In this document: positions 54,412-63,123 of the stretch, one piece after another | Numbering within the stretch: position 1 is the first letter of the stretch | How the letters are laid out: each line of letters starts with the position of its first letter | Source of the DNA: Pseudoalteromonas sp. XI10 | GTDB taxonomy: Bacteria > Pseudomonadota > Gammaproteobacteria > Enterobacterales > Alteromonadaceae | Direction of reading: 5' to 3' | DNA: 64,000 nt | Assembly: GCF_001469895.1 (NCBI RefSeq) | Contig: NZ_LOPY01000019.1 | Location: 124,001 to 188,000 of the forward strand | Translations under genes and position numbers: made by a program | Notes under the pieces: model-generated | Told to the model about the DNA's origin: nothing | What the model saw: the letters and a program-made list of their open reading frames with translations, nothing else | Databases searched by the model: none

Positions 54412-56235
54412 ATGAAAAACGTAAAACTAGCACTACTTAGTTCAGCGGTGATGTTTGCATTACTTGGTTGTAATGAATCAACGCCAAGCAACGAAAAAAC
54501 AACTCAGGCAGTAAGCAAACAAGCACCAAGCGCAACGTCAGCCACAGAGCAACTTGATATATTACTAGCAGACTACTTTGAAGCAGGCCTAAAGTTTAAT
54601 CCAATTGGTGGTACTTACATTGGCCGTAGCGAATATAACGACCAATTTATTGCACCTATTAGTAAAGCAAACCGCGATGAGCAGCTTAATTTTGTTAAAG
54701 AATACAAAAACAAACTAGCAAATATCGACAAAGCGCAATTAACGGGTCAGTCATTATTGAGCTACGAAATTCTAGCCCGCGATTTAGACCTTGCGATTGA
54801 AGGCGCTCAATTTCCAAGTTACTTAATGCCGATTAACCAAATGGGCGGGGCGCACAATACTTTTGCTGCGCTAGGCTCTGGGCAAAGTGCACAACCTTTT
54901 AACACGGTTGAAGATTATCAAGCATTTGAAAAACGTGCTGATGGTTTCATCGCGTGGTTAGACAGTGTTGAGCAATCAATGCGCCAAGGCATGAAAGACA
55001 AAGTGGTTCTTCCTAAGCCGCTTGCTGAAAAACTATTACCGCAATTTCAAACTCATATTGTAGAAAAACCAGAAGAGTCACTATTCTGGGGGCCAATTGC
55101 TCAGTTACCTGAGTCTTTTAGCGACGAGCAAAAAGCACAGCTAACAAGCGCATACACGGCAATGATCAGCGAGCGTTTAGTGCCTGCGTATCAAAAAATG
55201 GCTGACTTTTTAGCGAATGAATACATTCCAAATGCCCGTGAAAGCATTGGTTACAGCGACCTGCCAAATGGTAAAGCATGGTATGAGTATCAAATTAAGC
55301 AGCATACAACGCTGAGCTTAAACGCCGATGAAATTCATGACATTGGCTTAAGCGAAGTGTCGCGTATTTTATCTGAGATGAAAAAAGTCAAAGAGACTGT
55401 CGGTTTTGAAGGCGATTTAAAAGCGTTTTTTGAACACCTAAGAACCTCAGATGAGTTTTACTACGATACGCCAGAAGAGTTAATTGCCGCGTACGAAGCT
55501 GTAAAAGAAAAGATTGATGCTAAGCTACCACAAATGTTCGATATTGCGCCAAAAGCGCCATACGTTGTAAAAGCAGTTGAAGATTTTCGCGCTGAATCAG
55601 CTGCGGGTGCATCTTACCAGTCGCCAGCACCAGATGGTTCGCGCCCGGGTATTTTCTATATCAATACCTTTAACCTAAAAGCACAGCCTAAGTATTTACT
55701 TGAAACCTTGTCTATTCACGAAGCCGCGCCGGGTCACCACTTTCAAATTGCCTTGCAACAAGAAATTGAAGGGTTACCACTATTCCGTAAATTCGGTGGC
55801 TACACGGTATTTGCAGAAGGTTGGGCATTGTATGCAGAAAGCTTAGGTAAAGAGCTGGGCTTATTTACCGACCCTTACATGTGGTACGGCCGTTTATCAG
55901 ATGAGCAATTACGTGCAATGCGCTTAGTGCTTGATACTGGTTTCCACGCGAAAGGTTGGACACGTCAACAAGGTATTGATTACATGTTGGCTAACTCATC
56001 AATGGCAGAAAGCGACATTATCGCCGAAGTTGAGCGTTACATTGCATGGCCGGGCCAAGCGCTGTCGTACAAGTTAGGTCAGTTCAAAATTCAAGAATTA
56101 CGTGACTACGCGAGCAAAGAGCTAGGCGATAAGTTCGACATAAAAGCTTTCCATACGCAAGTTCTGATTGATGGCGCATTACCTATGCCAATTCTTGAAG
56201 AGAAAATTAAGCGTTGGGTTAACGAGCAAAAGTAG
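54412..56235 (+). CDS. DUF885 family lipoprotein (probable metallopeptidase)
   Basis: A 607-residue lipoprotein with lipobox LLGC near residue 19. It belongs to the DUF885 family, whose motif IHEAAPGHHFQ appears with FAEGWALYAESLGKELG 40 residues later, giving a zinc-peptidase-like HExxxxHH plus E arrangement. KFNPIGGTYIGRSEYNDQF near the N-terminus is also typical. Members near peptidases are thought to be carboxypeptidase-like. The substrate is unknown. Confidence 0.9.
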   Translation: MKNVKLALLSSAVMFALLGCNESTPSNEKTTQAVSKQAPSATSATEQLDILLADYFEAGLKFNPIGGTYIGRSEYNDQFIAPISKANRDEQLNFVKEYKNKLANIDKAQLTGQSLLSYEILARDLDLAIEGAQFPSYLMPINQMGGAHNTFAALGSGQSAQPFNTVEDYQAFEKRADGFIAWLDSVEQSMRQGMKDKVVLPKPLAEKLLPQFQTHIVEKPEESLFWGPIAQLPESFSDEQKAQLTSAYTAMISERLVPAYQKMADFLANEYIPNARESIGYSDLPNGKAWYEYQIKQHTTLSLNADEIHDIGLSEVSRILSEMKKVKETVGFEGDLKAFFEHLRTSDEFYYDTPEELIAAYEAVKEKIDAKLPQMFDIAPKAPYVVKAVEDFRAESAAGASYQSPAPDGSRPGIFYINTFNLKAQPKYLLETLSIHEAAPGHHFQIALQQEIEGLPLFRKFGGYTVFAEGWALYAESLGKELGLFTDPYMWYGRLSDEQLRAMRLVLDTGFHAKGWTRQQGIDYMLANSSMAESDIIAEVERYIAWPGQALSYKLGQFKIQELRDYASKELGDKFDIKAFHTQVLIDGALPMPILEEKIKRWVNEQK

Positions 56236-56311
56236 TTCAAACACGCTAAACTTTGCGCGCATGCTGGCTTTACGCTAGAATGCGCGCTGTTTAGGGGCTT
56301 TGAGTAATACC

Positions 56312-56809
56312 ATGTTAGAAGATCAATTTTGGCTTAAGCGCTCGCTTGAGCAAATGTCACAACCCGAATGGGAAGCCATTTGTGACGGCTGTGGTAAATG
56401 TTGTTTAAACACATTTATCGACAGTGAAGACGAAGATGAATTTACCGCAACGGATCAACTTCGCGAGGGTGAAGAACTCATTTTCACTAATATCGTTTGC
56501 CAATACCTAGACAACGACACCTGTGGGTGTAGCGAATATGCGAACCGCCAAACCTTGGTGCCTTCATGTGTAAAGCTCACTAAAGAAAACCTAAAAGATA
56601 TCTTTTTTATGCCGCAAAGCTGTAGCTACCGTCGCCTTTACGAAGGCCGTGGCCTTGCGTCTTGGCACCCACTGTTGAACGGTGGCAGTAAAGATATGAT
56701 GCATGAGCTGGGTATTTCTGTGCGTGACAAAACAGTGAAAGACTGTGATGTAGACCTTGATGACTTTGATCTTTATGTGGCCGATTGGCCAACCAGAGAC
56801 ATTGATTAA
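56312..56809 (+). CDS. YcgN family cysteine-cluster protein
   Basis: A 165-residue protein of the YcgN (UPF0260) family. CDGCGKCCLNTF near the N-terminus is the cysteine cluster, followed by IVCQYLDNDTCGCSEYANRQTLVPSCVKL and CSYRRLYEGRGLASWHPLLNGG. It may bind zinc or an iron-sulfur cluster; its role is unknown. ATG at 56312 gives MLEDQFW; TTG at 56300 is the alternative. The next gene starts at the stop (TAATG). Confidence 0.92.
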   Translation: MLEDQFWLKRSLEQMSQPEWEAICDGCGKCCLNTFIDSEDEDEFTATDQLREGEELIFTNIVCQYLDNDTCGCSEYANRQTLVPSCVKLTKENLKDIFFMPQSCSYRRLYEGRGLASWHPLLNGGSKDMMHELGISVRDKTVKDCDVDLDDFDLYVADWPTRDID

Positions 56810-57333
56810 TGAGCGCCCTTAAAGCAAGCATTGGCTTGTTAAACCCAAAAAGCCCAACCAATGTGGGTGGGGTATTACGTGCCGCGGGTTGTTACAATGC
56901 CAAGCAGGTTTTTTTTACTGGTAGCCGCTATTTACGCGCTAATAAGTATCACACCGATACCAAAAATGTGCTTGAGCATATTCCCCTAACACAAGTTGAA
57001 AGCCTTGAGCAAGCAAAGCCTGAAGGTGCCACAACGGTGGTGATTGAGCTTGTTGAAGGTGCAACGCCGCTGCCTGAATTTAAGCACCCTGAAAACGCAT
57101 TTTATGTGTTTGGCCCTGAAGATGGCTCGGTCAGTAAAGACGTGCTGAAATGGTGTGATGAAGTGGTTTATGTACCAACTATAGGCTGTATGAACCTAGC
57201 CGCAACCTGCAATGTTGTGCTGTACGACCGACTTGCCAAACTCGGTGGTATTGAGAGTTCAAACGACACCATTTGTAATAGTCGAGACACTAACAACTCA
57301 CTAAAATGGCAACAAAAAAAGAGCGCTAAATAG
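56809..57333 (+). CDS. SPOUT/TrmH-like RNA methyltransferase
   Basis: A 174-residue knotted methyltransferase that would use SAM to methylate RNA, probably at a ribose. NPKSPTNVGGVLRAAGCYNAKQVFFTGSRY is motif 1, FYVFGPEDGSVSKDVL motif 2, and IGCMNLAATCNVVLYDRL motif 3. It lacks an extra RNA-binding domain. It is coupled to ycgN by a one-base overlap. The target RNA is not known. Confidence 0.9.
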   Translation: MSALKASIGLLNPKSPTNVGGVLRAAGCYNAKQVFFTGSRYLRANKYHTDTKNVLEHIPLTQVESLEQAKPEGATTVVIELVEGATPLPEFKHPENAFYVFGPEDGSVSKDVLKWCDEVVYVPTIGCMNLAATCNVVLYDRLAKLGGIESSNDTICNSRDTNNSLKWQQKKSAK

Positions 57334-57343
57334 CGCTCTTTTT
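57312..57343. terminator. Bidirectional terminator between the methyltransferase and the next gene
   Basis: GAGCGCT (57321-57327) and AGCGCTC (57332-57338) form a 7-bp stem around AAAT, with a long A-run before and a T-run after. It overlaps the methyltransferase stop codon and serves both convergent genes. Confidence 0.88.
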
Positions 57344-57359
57344 AGATTCAAACTCAAAA

Positions 57360-59096
57360 TTACTTTTTAGTAATTTGTACGTTACTTTCAAGTCCAATGC
57401 CGTTGTCGGTAATGTCTGTGGCAAAATAAACACCCACAGGTTGGTCTCGTAGGGAATCAAGCTCAGCCATTTCTTCATCACTTAATTGACCCGTTGCCGC
57501 AATCGTATCAAGTAAAGGTAATAAGATTTTTTGTACGTCGAATGCCATGTTCACAAAGCCATTTTTAGTGACACTTTGCGACTCTAAAGTCTCGGCAATC
57601 TGCGCTGACTTATCACCCGTGAAAATCACAATATGATTGCCTTTTAGGGCCATTTTTATATCAAAGTTAAGTGGCACAGGCGATGGAATGTATTCATTGA
57701 TCAGTACGGCATCACCATTGGCTGGTAGTTTTATGTTCGCAAGCGGCGGCACAAAACCTTGCGCAATTGAATACAAGCCATGGGCATCAGTCGCAGATAG
57801 GGTAACGATGGCATCAAGTTTGTCTATTTGTGGGCCATTGTAGTCATCGATTGTAAATGCAGCATCTTGAACGCTCACACTCATGCCTTGAACGCCATTT
57901 GCAAAGCCCGACATCATAGCAAGGCCAGCAGTGCTCACTTCTTGCATTTCATTTTGTAGTGCGACAATTGGGCCACAGTTAAACTCAGCTGACTTAATTG
58001 CACCGGTTAGTGTATTAGCCAGTGGCAGTACTTTTGCTACATCAATACCATAGGCAACACTCATCATTTGCCCGTCAAGTCCAGTGGTATGTTTTGGTAC
58101 AAATCCACGCACGGCTTGTAGTGTATTAAGTAAGTCTTGATCTGTGCTTTGCAGTACTGCTTTTACGTCAAAATCGGCGTAGTCGGCGGTAATACGGGTT
58201 TTTGTTGTGCCAGATACTGTTGCAGGCCATTTAGCGGCAATAGCAGCAATATCATCTTGACACTCAGGTGTTGAAATCATTGCTAATGCGTTTGATTGCT
58301 GGGCTTTATCAAGTAGCTCTTTAAGCATCTGGTGTAAGCGAGAGTCTTCTTTGCCTGTTACAGCATTGGCGATACGTTGATGATCAACAAAGCCAACCGA
58401 GTTACCATCAAGTGAGAAAGTTTTAATAAGCTCAGGTAGTTTTTTAGTCTCAGCCAGTGATTGAGCCGGTTTTTCTACGCCAAGGGCAATACGTAAATCT
58501 TGATCGTTAGAAAGCGCAGTGGTTAGCGTGATGGTAGCCCAATTGTTGTGAGTTGATGCAATTAGGTTGAAGTTATCTAAGCCTTCAAGCTCAATGGTAA
58601 AGCGTGTGTAGCTTACGCCTTCAAGGCTTTCAGTTGTATAAGCAATACCGGCTTCATCAGCAGATTGTTTAATGCTATTGATAATGCTGCTTTGATCAGC
58701 GACCTGAAAACGCACAATCGGCATTAAACCTTGCGCGTACATCATGCCTTTGTAGTCATCACCAAAGCCCCAAATCGATTTGAAGGCATCGTAAGAGCTC
58801 AGTGATTGTTGGTATTTTTCCATCAGTGATGCAAGGAATAGGGCATTCTTATCATCAACTGTTTTAAGCTCAGCAATGATGGGCGTTAAATCGCTCGTGC
58901 CTTTCATTGCATCTGGCATAAGCGCAAAGTATTTACTGTACGGAAACGGTTTAAGCTGACCATAAAAAACCGCCGTATCGGCAGGTACGTATGCAAGCTC
59001 AGGTAAATCTACATCAACACTGGCTTTATTTTGTGAGTACAACAACGCACCTGCAACAATGGCAATCGCGCCCCCAGCAAGAAGCTTATTATTCAT
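57360..59096 (-). CDS. Large exported or anchored hypothetical protein
   Basis: A 578-residue protein with an N-terminal membrane anchor or signal (KLLAGGAIAIVAGALLYSQ) and a long extracytoplasmic region. It starts ELAYVPADTAVFYGQLKPFPYSKYF, like proteins of the DUF3352-type fold, and shows repeats of beta-sandwich-like segments with GISYTRF-like and KGNHIVIFTGDKSAQI motifs. No catalytic motif is seen. It might be a periplasmic structural or sensing protein. Monocistronic. Confidence 0.75.
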   Translation of the reverse strand: MNNKLLAGGAIAIVAGALLYSQNKASVDVDLPELAYVPADTAVFYGQLKPFPYSKYFALMPDAMKGTSDLTPIIAELKTVDDKNALFLASLMEKYQQSLSSYDAFKSIWGFGDDYKGMMYAQGLMPIVRFQVADQSSIINSIKQSADEAGIAYTTESLEGVSYTRFTIELEGLDNFNLIASTHNNWATITLTTALSNDQDLRIALGVEKPAQSLAETKKLPELIKTFSLDGNSVGFVDHQRIANAVTGKEDSRLHQMLKELLDKAQQSNALAMISTPECQDDIAAIAAKWPATVSGTTKTRITADYADFDVKAVLQSTDQDLLNTLQAVRGFVPKHTTGLDGQMMSVAYGIDVAKVLPLANTLTGAIKSAEFNCGPIVALQNEMQEVSTAGLAMMSGFANGVQGMSVSVQDAAFTIDDYNGPQIDKLDAIVTLSATDAHGLYSIAQGFVPPLANIKLPANGDAVLINEYIPSPVPLNFDIKMALKGNHIVIFTGDKSAQIAETLESQSVTKNGFVNMAFDVQKILLPLLDTIAATGQLSDEEMAELDSLRDQPVGVYFATDITDNGIGLESNVQITKK

Positions 59097-59145
59097 AGGA
59101 TGAATTCCTTTTTCTTTAATTAGTTAAAAAACATACCATGAAATT

Positions 59146-59170
59146 TAAGCACTCTCCACTAGAGTGCTTA
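59146..59170 (-). terminator. Hairpin downstream of the mannose kinase gene
   Basis: TAAGCACTCT and AGAGTGCTTA form a perfect 10-bp stem with a 5-nt loop, 27 bp after the kinase stop on the minus strand. Only a weak T-tract (AATTT) follows. Confidence 0.55.
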
Positions 59171-59196
59171 ATAGATTTGTAAGCAATTATGAGCTG

Positions 59197-60150
59197 TTAT
59201 AGAAGATCTTCGGCGCTAGGTAATGATGCAAATGCACCATAACGGCTTACTGCAAAAGCGCCGGCCTTCGCTGCGTAAGCAATGGTTTGTTCGATATTCG
59301 CTGGAGTTTGGCAAAACGCTTTAAAGCTTTGTTTGTTTTCACAGTGCTGACCAATCTTTGACAGCATACCGCCAATAAATGCATCGCCTGCGGCTGTGGT
59401 ATCAACCACTTTTGTAGCTGGTGGGCTAACTTGGCCTTTAAAGTCTACGTGGTAAAAGCTGATTGCTTCGCCGCCATTGGTAACTAGCAAACAGGTTACA
59501 CCGGCCTTTAAAATGGCATCGATAGTATGCTCAAGTGGCATTTCTTGATGGCTTTTTTGATTTAAAAACTCAAGCTCTTCAAATGAGAGTTTTACGATAT
59601 CTGTAAGAGAAATAACGTGCCACATTCTATCAAGCGTATGGCGCATACTTGGCCATAGATTTTCGCGCAGATTCATATCAAAGCTACAAATTGCACCGGC
59701 TTTTTTGGCCTGAGTTAAACCATAAATTGTTGTTTGATAGATGTTGTGCTCAGTCAAACTGTTGCTGCATACATGCATGATGGCGTGATTTGCAAACATT
59801 GCATGGTCAAAATCGTCTACGCGATATAGTAAATCAGCAGCTGGTGGGCGATAAAAGCTAAACGAGCGCTCGCCACTGTCATCAAGTGATACAAACGCCA
59901 ATGCTGTTTTAGCCGCATCGGTGAATGTACAGTACTGGGTGTTTACCGCATGCTGGTCAAGCTCTTGTTTAATAAAGTGACCAAACATATCATCGCCTAA
60001 CATGCCGCAAAAACTGGTGTTTAGGCCTAGTTTTGCTGCTGCAACAGCCACATTGGCAGGTGCGCCACCTGCGTATTTGGTAAATGACTCTGGTTGTTTA
60101 CCATCTGATAAAAAGTCGATTAATGCTTCGCCAAAACACACTAAACTCAT
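59197..60150 (-). CDS. PfkB-family carbohydrate kinase (probable fructokinase)
   Basis: A 317-residue ribokinase-fold enzyme. KYAGGAPANVAVAAAKLG is the N-terminal signature and VVDTTAAGDAFIGGMLS the C-terminal signature with catalytic Asp. Next to an AGE-family isomerase and a sugar permease, it most likely phosphorylates fructose made from mannose. It overlaps the isomerase stop by one base (TAATG), so the two are translationally coupled. Confidence 0.92.
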   Translation of the reverse strand: MSLVCFGEALIDFLSDGKQPESFTKYAGGAPANVAVAAAKLGLNTSFCGMLGDDMFGHFIKQELDQHAVNTQYCTFTDAAKTALAFVSLDDSGERSFSFYRPPAADLLYRVDDFDHAMFANHAIMHVCSNSLTEHNIYQTTIYGLTQAKKAGAICSFDMNLRENLWPSMRHTLDRMWHVISLTDIVKLSFEELEFLNQKSHQEMPLEHTIDAILKAGVTCLLVTNGGEAISFYHVDFKGQVSPPATKVVDTTAAGDAFIGGMLSKIGQHCENKQSFKAFCQTPANIEQTIAYAAKAGAFAVSRYGAFASLPSAEDLL

Positions 60151-61367
60151 TATGCATTCCTCAAGGTTAAGGTTCTTAATACTTCGTAGCAGGCACCCAT
60201 AGTATGGTAATCGGTTTTACCTGCTGGCGATTTTTCGTCACTGTATGGTTGGTTTTGTGCTGATAAAATGCGATACCACGCACCATATTGGTGATCTACC
60301 ATATGTTGCCAACTGTACTGCCAAATTTTTTCGTACCACTGCCAATAGCTTTCGTCATTTGTGGCATCAGCGAGTAGGGCTGCTGCGGCTAATGATTCGG
60401 CCTGCACCCAAAAGTATTTATCGCTATCACAGATTTGTTTATCTGGTGCAAAGCCATAGAAAATGCCCCCATGTTGCTGATCCCACGCGATGCTGAGTGT
60501 CTCATCAAACAGGCTTTTAGCGCGCTTTACCAGCCAAGGTTCATCAATATGGCGGTTTAAAATAAGTAACAGTTTTGCCCACTCAGTTTGATGACCTGGT
60601 TGAAATCCCCAAGGCCTAAATAAATGCTGCGGGTCATCTTTGTTGTAATCTAAATCGATTTGCCAATTTTTAGAGTAGTGCTCCCACACCAACTGCTGGC
60701 TGTGGGCTGCCAGTTTTACTGTAAAGGTTTCGGCAAGCTCTGTAGCACGTTTTAAATAACGGGTCTCGTTGGTTGCTTCAAAACACATAAGTAAGGCTTC
60801 GCATAAATGCATATTGGCATTTTGGCCGCGATAGTTATCTGCACAGCTAAAGTCGGTATTTTGCTCATCTAAATAGGCATTATGCTGTGGTTCAAAGTAG
60901 TGCTGCTCTAATAAATCCCAGACCTGCGAAATGGTATTTTTGCAGTCGTTCACCCCTGCTTTTAATGCAACCGCGTTTGCAAGCATTACAAAGGCAAGCC
61001 CGTAGCAATGGTTGGTGTCGTCTAAAACAGTGACTGCGCCGTTATCACCTTGCTCAATAAGCCAAGCATAACCACCAGATGCTTGTTTATGCGCATGTTC
61101 AAGGTGGGCTAAACCATGTTTAGTGAGGCTTAAATATTCTGGGTCTTTAAACTCGATATACGCCATAGCGTAATTAAACACAAAGCGGGTGCTCGACACT
61201 AAATGGCGAGTGTGTTTATCGTAAATCGCGCCATTATCTTTAAAGAACTGATAAAAGCCAGCTAAACCATGGGCTGAATGATCAACACAATGGGGGTGAT
61301 AAAAAGCAAGGGTATCTTGGATATGCTGCTTAAGAAAATCAGGGCTTTTAAAGTCAACTTTGGCCAT
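60150..61367 (-). CDS. AGE-family sugar isomerase (probable mannose isomerase)
   Basis: A 405-residue (alpha/alpha)6-barrel enzyme of the N-acylglucosamine 2-epimerase family. HSAHGLAGFYQFFKDNGAIYDKHTRHLVSSTRFVFNYAMAY, NANMHLCEALLMCFEATNETRYL, RPWGFQPGHQTEWAKLLLIL and KYFWVQAESLAAAALLADAT include the conserved His and Glu residues. Together with the kinase and permease it fits mannose-to-fructose isomerisation. A GGAACGTTCC operator-like site lies 56 bp before its start. Confidence 0.9.
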   Translation of the reverse strand: MAKVDFKSPDFLKQHIQDTLAFYHPHCVDHSAHGLAGFYQFFKDNGAIYDKHTRHLVSSTRFVFNYAMAYIEFKDPEYLSLTKHGLAHLEHAHKQASGGYAWLIEQGDNGAVTVLDDTNHCYGLAFVMLANAVALKAGVNDCKNTISQVWDLLEQHYFEPQHNAYLDEQNTDFSCADNYRGQNANMHLCEALLMCFEATNETRYLKRATELAETFTVKLAAHSQQLVWEHYSKNWQIDLDYNKDDPQHLFRPWGFQPGHQTEWAKLLLILNRHIDEPWLVKRAKSLFDETLSIAWDQQHGGIFYGFAPDKQICDSDKYFWVQAESLAAAALLADATNDESYWQWYEKIWQYSWQHMVDHQYGAWYRILSAQNQPYSDEKSPAGKTDYHTMGACYEVLRTLTLRNA

Positions 61368-61422
61368 GGGTTATTAATAAATCTGAGTACATCTTGCAAC
61401 TATAGCAGGAAATAAAAATATT

Positions 61423-61432
61423 GGAACGTTCC
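61423..61432. promoter_or_regulatory. GGAACGTTCC palindrome, site 1 (isomerase/permease intergenic)
   Basis: A perfect 10-bp palindrome with central CG, the shape of LacI-family operators. It lies between the divergent isomerase operon and permease gene, so a single site could control both. The likely regulator (a ManR-like LacI protein) is not in the window. Confidence 0.7.
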
Positions 61433-61504
61433 TAGTAAATCTTTGTGCTATTTTTACTTCAATGTGTAGAATCAAAGGTAACTTGTTAACGGAGTGAAAA
61501 CCAC

Positions 61505-62776
61505 GTGAGTGAAATTAATACAAACCAATCGTTTGTCGCCGATGGTTCGCAGCAAAATAAAAACTACCTGCTACCACTGACAGCAATGACAACCCTGTTC
61601 TTTTTGTGGGGTTTCATTACAGTTTTAAATGACGTGTTGATCCCGCGCTTAAAAGGGGTATTCGATTTAACCTACACAGAGGCAATGCTGGTTCAGTTTT
61701 GTTTCTTTGGTGCTTACTTTATTGTTTCGCTACCTGCGGGTATGTTGGTTAAAAAAATGGGCTACAAAAATGGCGTACTAACCGGCTTAGTCGTGGCATC
61801 AATTGGCTGTATGTTATTTTACCCAGCGGTTGTTGTGCATGAGTACTGGTTATTCTTAGGTGCGTTATTTGTTCTAGCAGCAGGTGTTACCGTGTTACAG
61901 GTATCTGCTAACCCATATGTTGTAGCGTTAGGCCCTGAAAAAACGGCGTCGTCACGTTTAAATTTAGCTCAAGCACTTAACTCACTAGGTACCACAGTTG
62001 GTCCATATGTGGGTGGTATTTTATTCTTTGGTACAGCAGGCACGTTAGCTGCAAACGCAGCAACTGCAGAATCTGTAAAAGTGCCTTACCTTATGCTTGC
62101 AGCAGCACTACTGACTATTGCCGTGGTATTTGCCTTCTTTAAATTACCTGTGATTACAGAGCATACAGAAGAGCAAGACTGCAAAGCGAAAGGCCACAGC
62201 CTAGCCGAAGCACCTCATTTAATGATGGGTGTTGTAGGTATCTTCTGTTATGTAGGTGCTGAGGTTTCAATTGGTAGCTTCTTAGTCAACTACTTTGGCG
62301 AAGAACACATCGCTGGCCTTGAAGAGCATGCGGCTGCAAGCCTAATTGCTTATTACTGGGGCGGTGCAATGGTGGGTCGTTTCATTGGCTCTGCAGCACT
62401 GCAAAAAATTGCGCCTTCAAAAGCGTTATTCTTTAATGCCATGATGGTTATTGTATTGCTGTTAGTGACTATTTTCACTGAAGGTGATGTGGCGCTTTAC
62501 TCTGTACTTGCGATTGGTTTATTTAACTCAATCATGTTCCCGACTATTTTCTCTGTTGCTATTGAAGGTTTAGGCTCACTAACCAGTAAAGGTTCGGGTT
62601 GGTTATGTTTAGCAATCGTTGGTGGTGCCTTAGTACCATTAGTACAAGGTGTAGTTGCTGATACAGTAAACATCCAACAAAGCTTCTTTGTACCAGTGAT
62701 TTGTTATGCATTTATCGCTTGGTATGGCTTAAACGTTGTACGTTTAGCTGATAGCTGGAAAAAACGCATCGGCTAA
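61505..62776 (+). CDS. FucP-type MFS sugar permease
   Basis: A 423-residue 12-helix sugar/H+ symporter of the FHS family. LTAMTTLFFLWGFITVLNDVLIPRLKGVFDLTYTEAMLVQFCFFGAYFIVSLPAGMLVKKMGYK is the family signature, and VTVLQVSANPYVVALGPEKTASSRLNLAQALNSLGTTVGPYVGG follows. The start is GTG at 61505. Its neighbours make mannose the best guess for the substrate; glucose or galactose are possible. Confidence 0.9.
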   Translation: MSEINTNQSFVADGSQQNKNYLLPLTAMTTLFFLWGFITVLNDVLIPRLKGVFDLTYTEAMLVQFCFFGAYFIVSLPAGMLVKKMGYKNGVLTGLVVASIGCMLFYPAVVVHEYWLFLGALFVLAAGVTVLQVSANPYVVALGPEKTASSRLNLAQALNSLGTTVGPYVGGILFFGTAGTLAANAATAESVKVPYLMLAAALLTIAVVFAFFKLPVITEHTEEQDCKAKGHSLAEAPHLMMGVVGIFCYVGAEVSIGSFLVNYFGEEHIAGLEEHAAASLIAYYWGGAMVGRFIGSAALQKIAPSKALFFNAMMVIVLLLVTIFTEGDVALYSVLAIGLFNSIMFPTIFSVAIEGLGSLTSKGSGWLCLAIVGGALVPLVQGVVADTVNIQQSFFVPVICYAFIAWYGLNVVRLADSWKKRIG

Positions 62777-62790
62777 AAATAACAATTAAT

Positions 62791-62822
62791 AAAAACCCCG
62801 CACTGAGTTGCGGGGTTTTTTT
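62791..62822 (+). terminator. Intrinsic terminator after the permease gene
   Basis: AAAAACCCCGCA and TGCGGGGTTTTT form a 12-bp stem with a 6-nt loop and a T-run of seven. Confidence 0.95.
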
Positions 62823-62911
62823 GTGCCATTTTTTTGCTATAGCGAACAAAACTAGATGACAGAATGATTTAATGAATACGTATTCAGGGACGGCTTAAGT
62901 GATAATTTATA

Positions 62912-62921
62912 GGAACGTTCC
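62912..62921. promoter_or_regulatory. GGAACGTTCC palindrome, site 2 (chemoreceptor upstream region)
   Basis: Identical to the 61423 site in its 10-bp core, and lying 203 bp before the chemoreceptor start. No other gene starts here on either strand. Confidence 0.65.
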
Positions 62922-63021
62922 AATTGGTTTTTGCTGCTTTTTTATCAATGCGACTTAAGAAGTGGAATTGGCTGCCGTTAACAAAGTAATTGATTTTCAA
63001 AGAAAGCGTACTTTAATAAAA

Positions 63022-63033
63022 GGAACGTTTTTC
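63022..63033. promoter_or_regulatory. Half-conserved GGAACGTT site
   Basis: GGAACGTT is followed by TTTC rather than CC, so one arm of the palindrome is kept. It lies 91 bp before the chemoreceptor start. Confidence 0.4.
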
Positions 63034-63123
63034 TAGTTTTAGCTTAATTTTATAAGACAAAGAGCTTTAAATTTGTTAAATATAAAGAGGCTAACAACGA
63101 AAAAAATAACAAACAGGTTTGTC

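Larger units (their letters stand above)
62823..63123. other. Intergenic region upstream of the chemoreceptor gene
   Basis: About 300 bp, AT-rich, no gene. It contains one perfect GGAACGTTCC palindrome (62912-62921) and one half-conserved GGAACGTTTTTC (63022-63033), so the chemoreceptor promoter probably answers the same regulator as the mannose genes. Confidence 0.6.
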
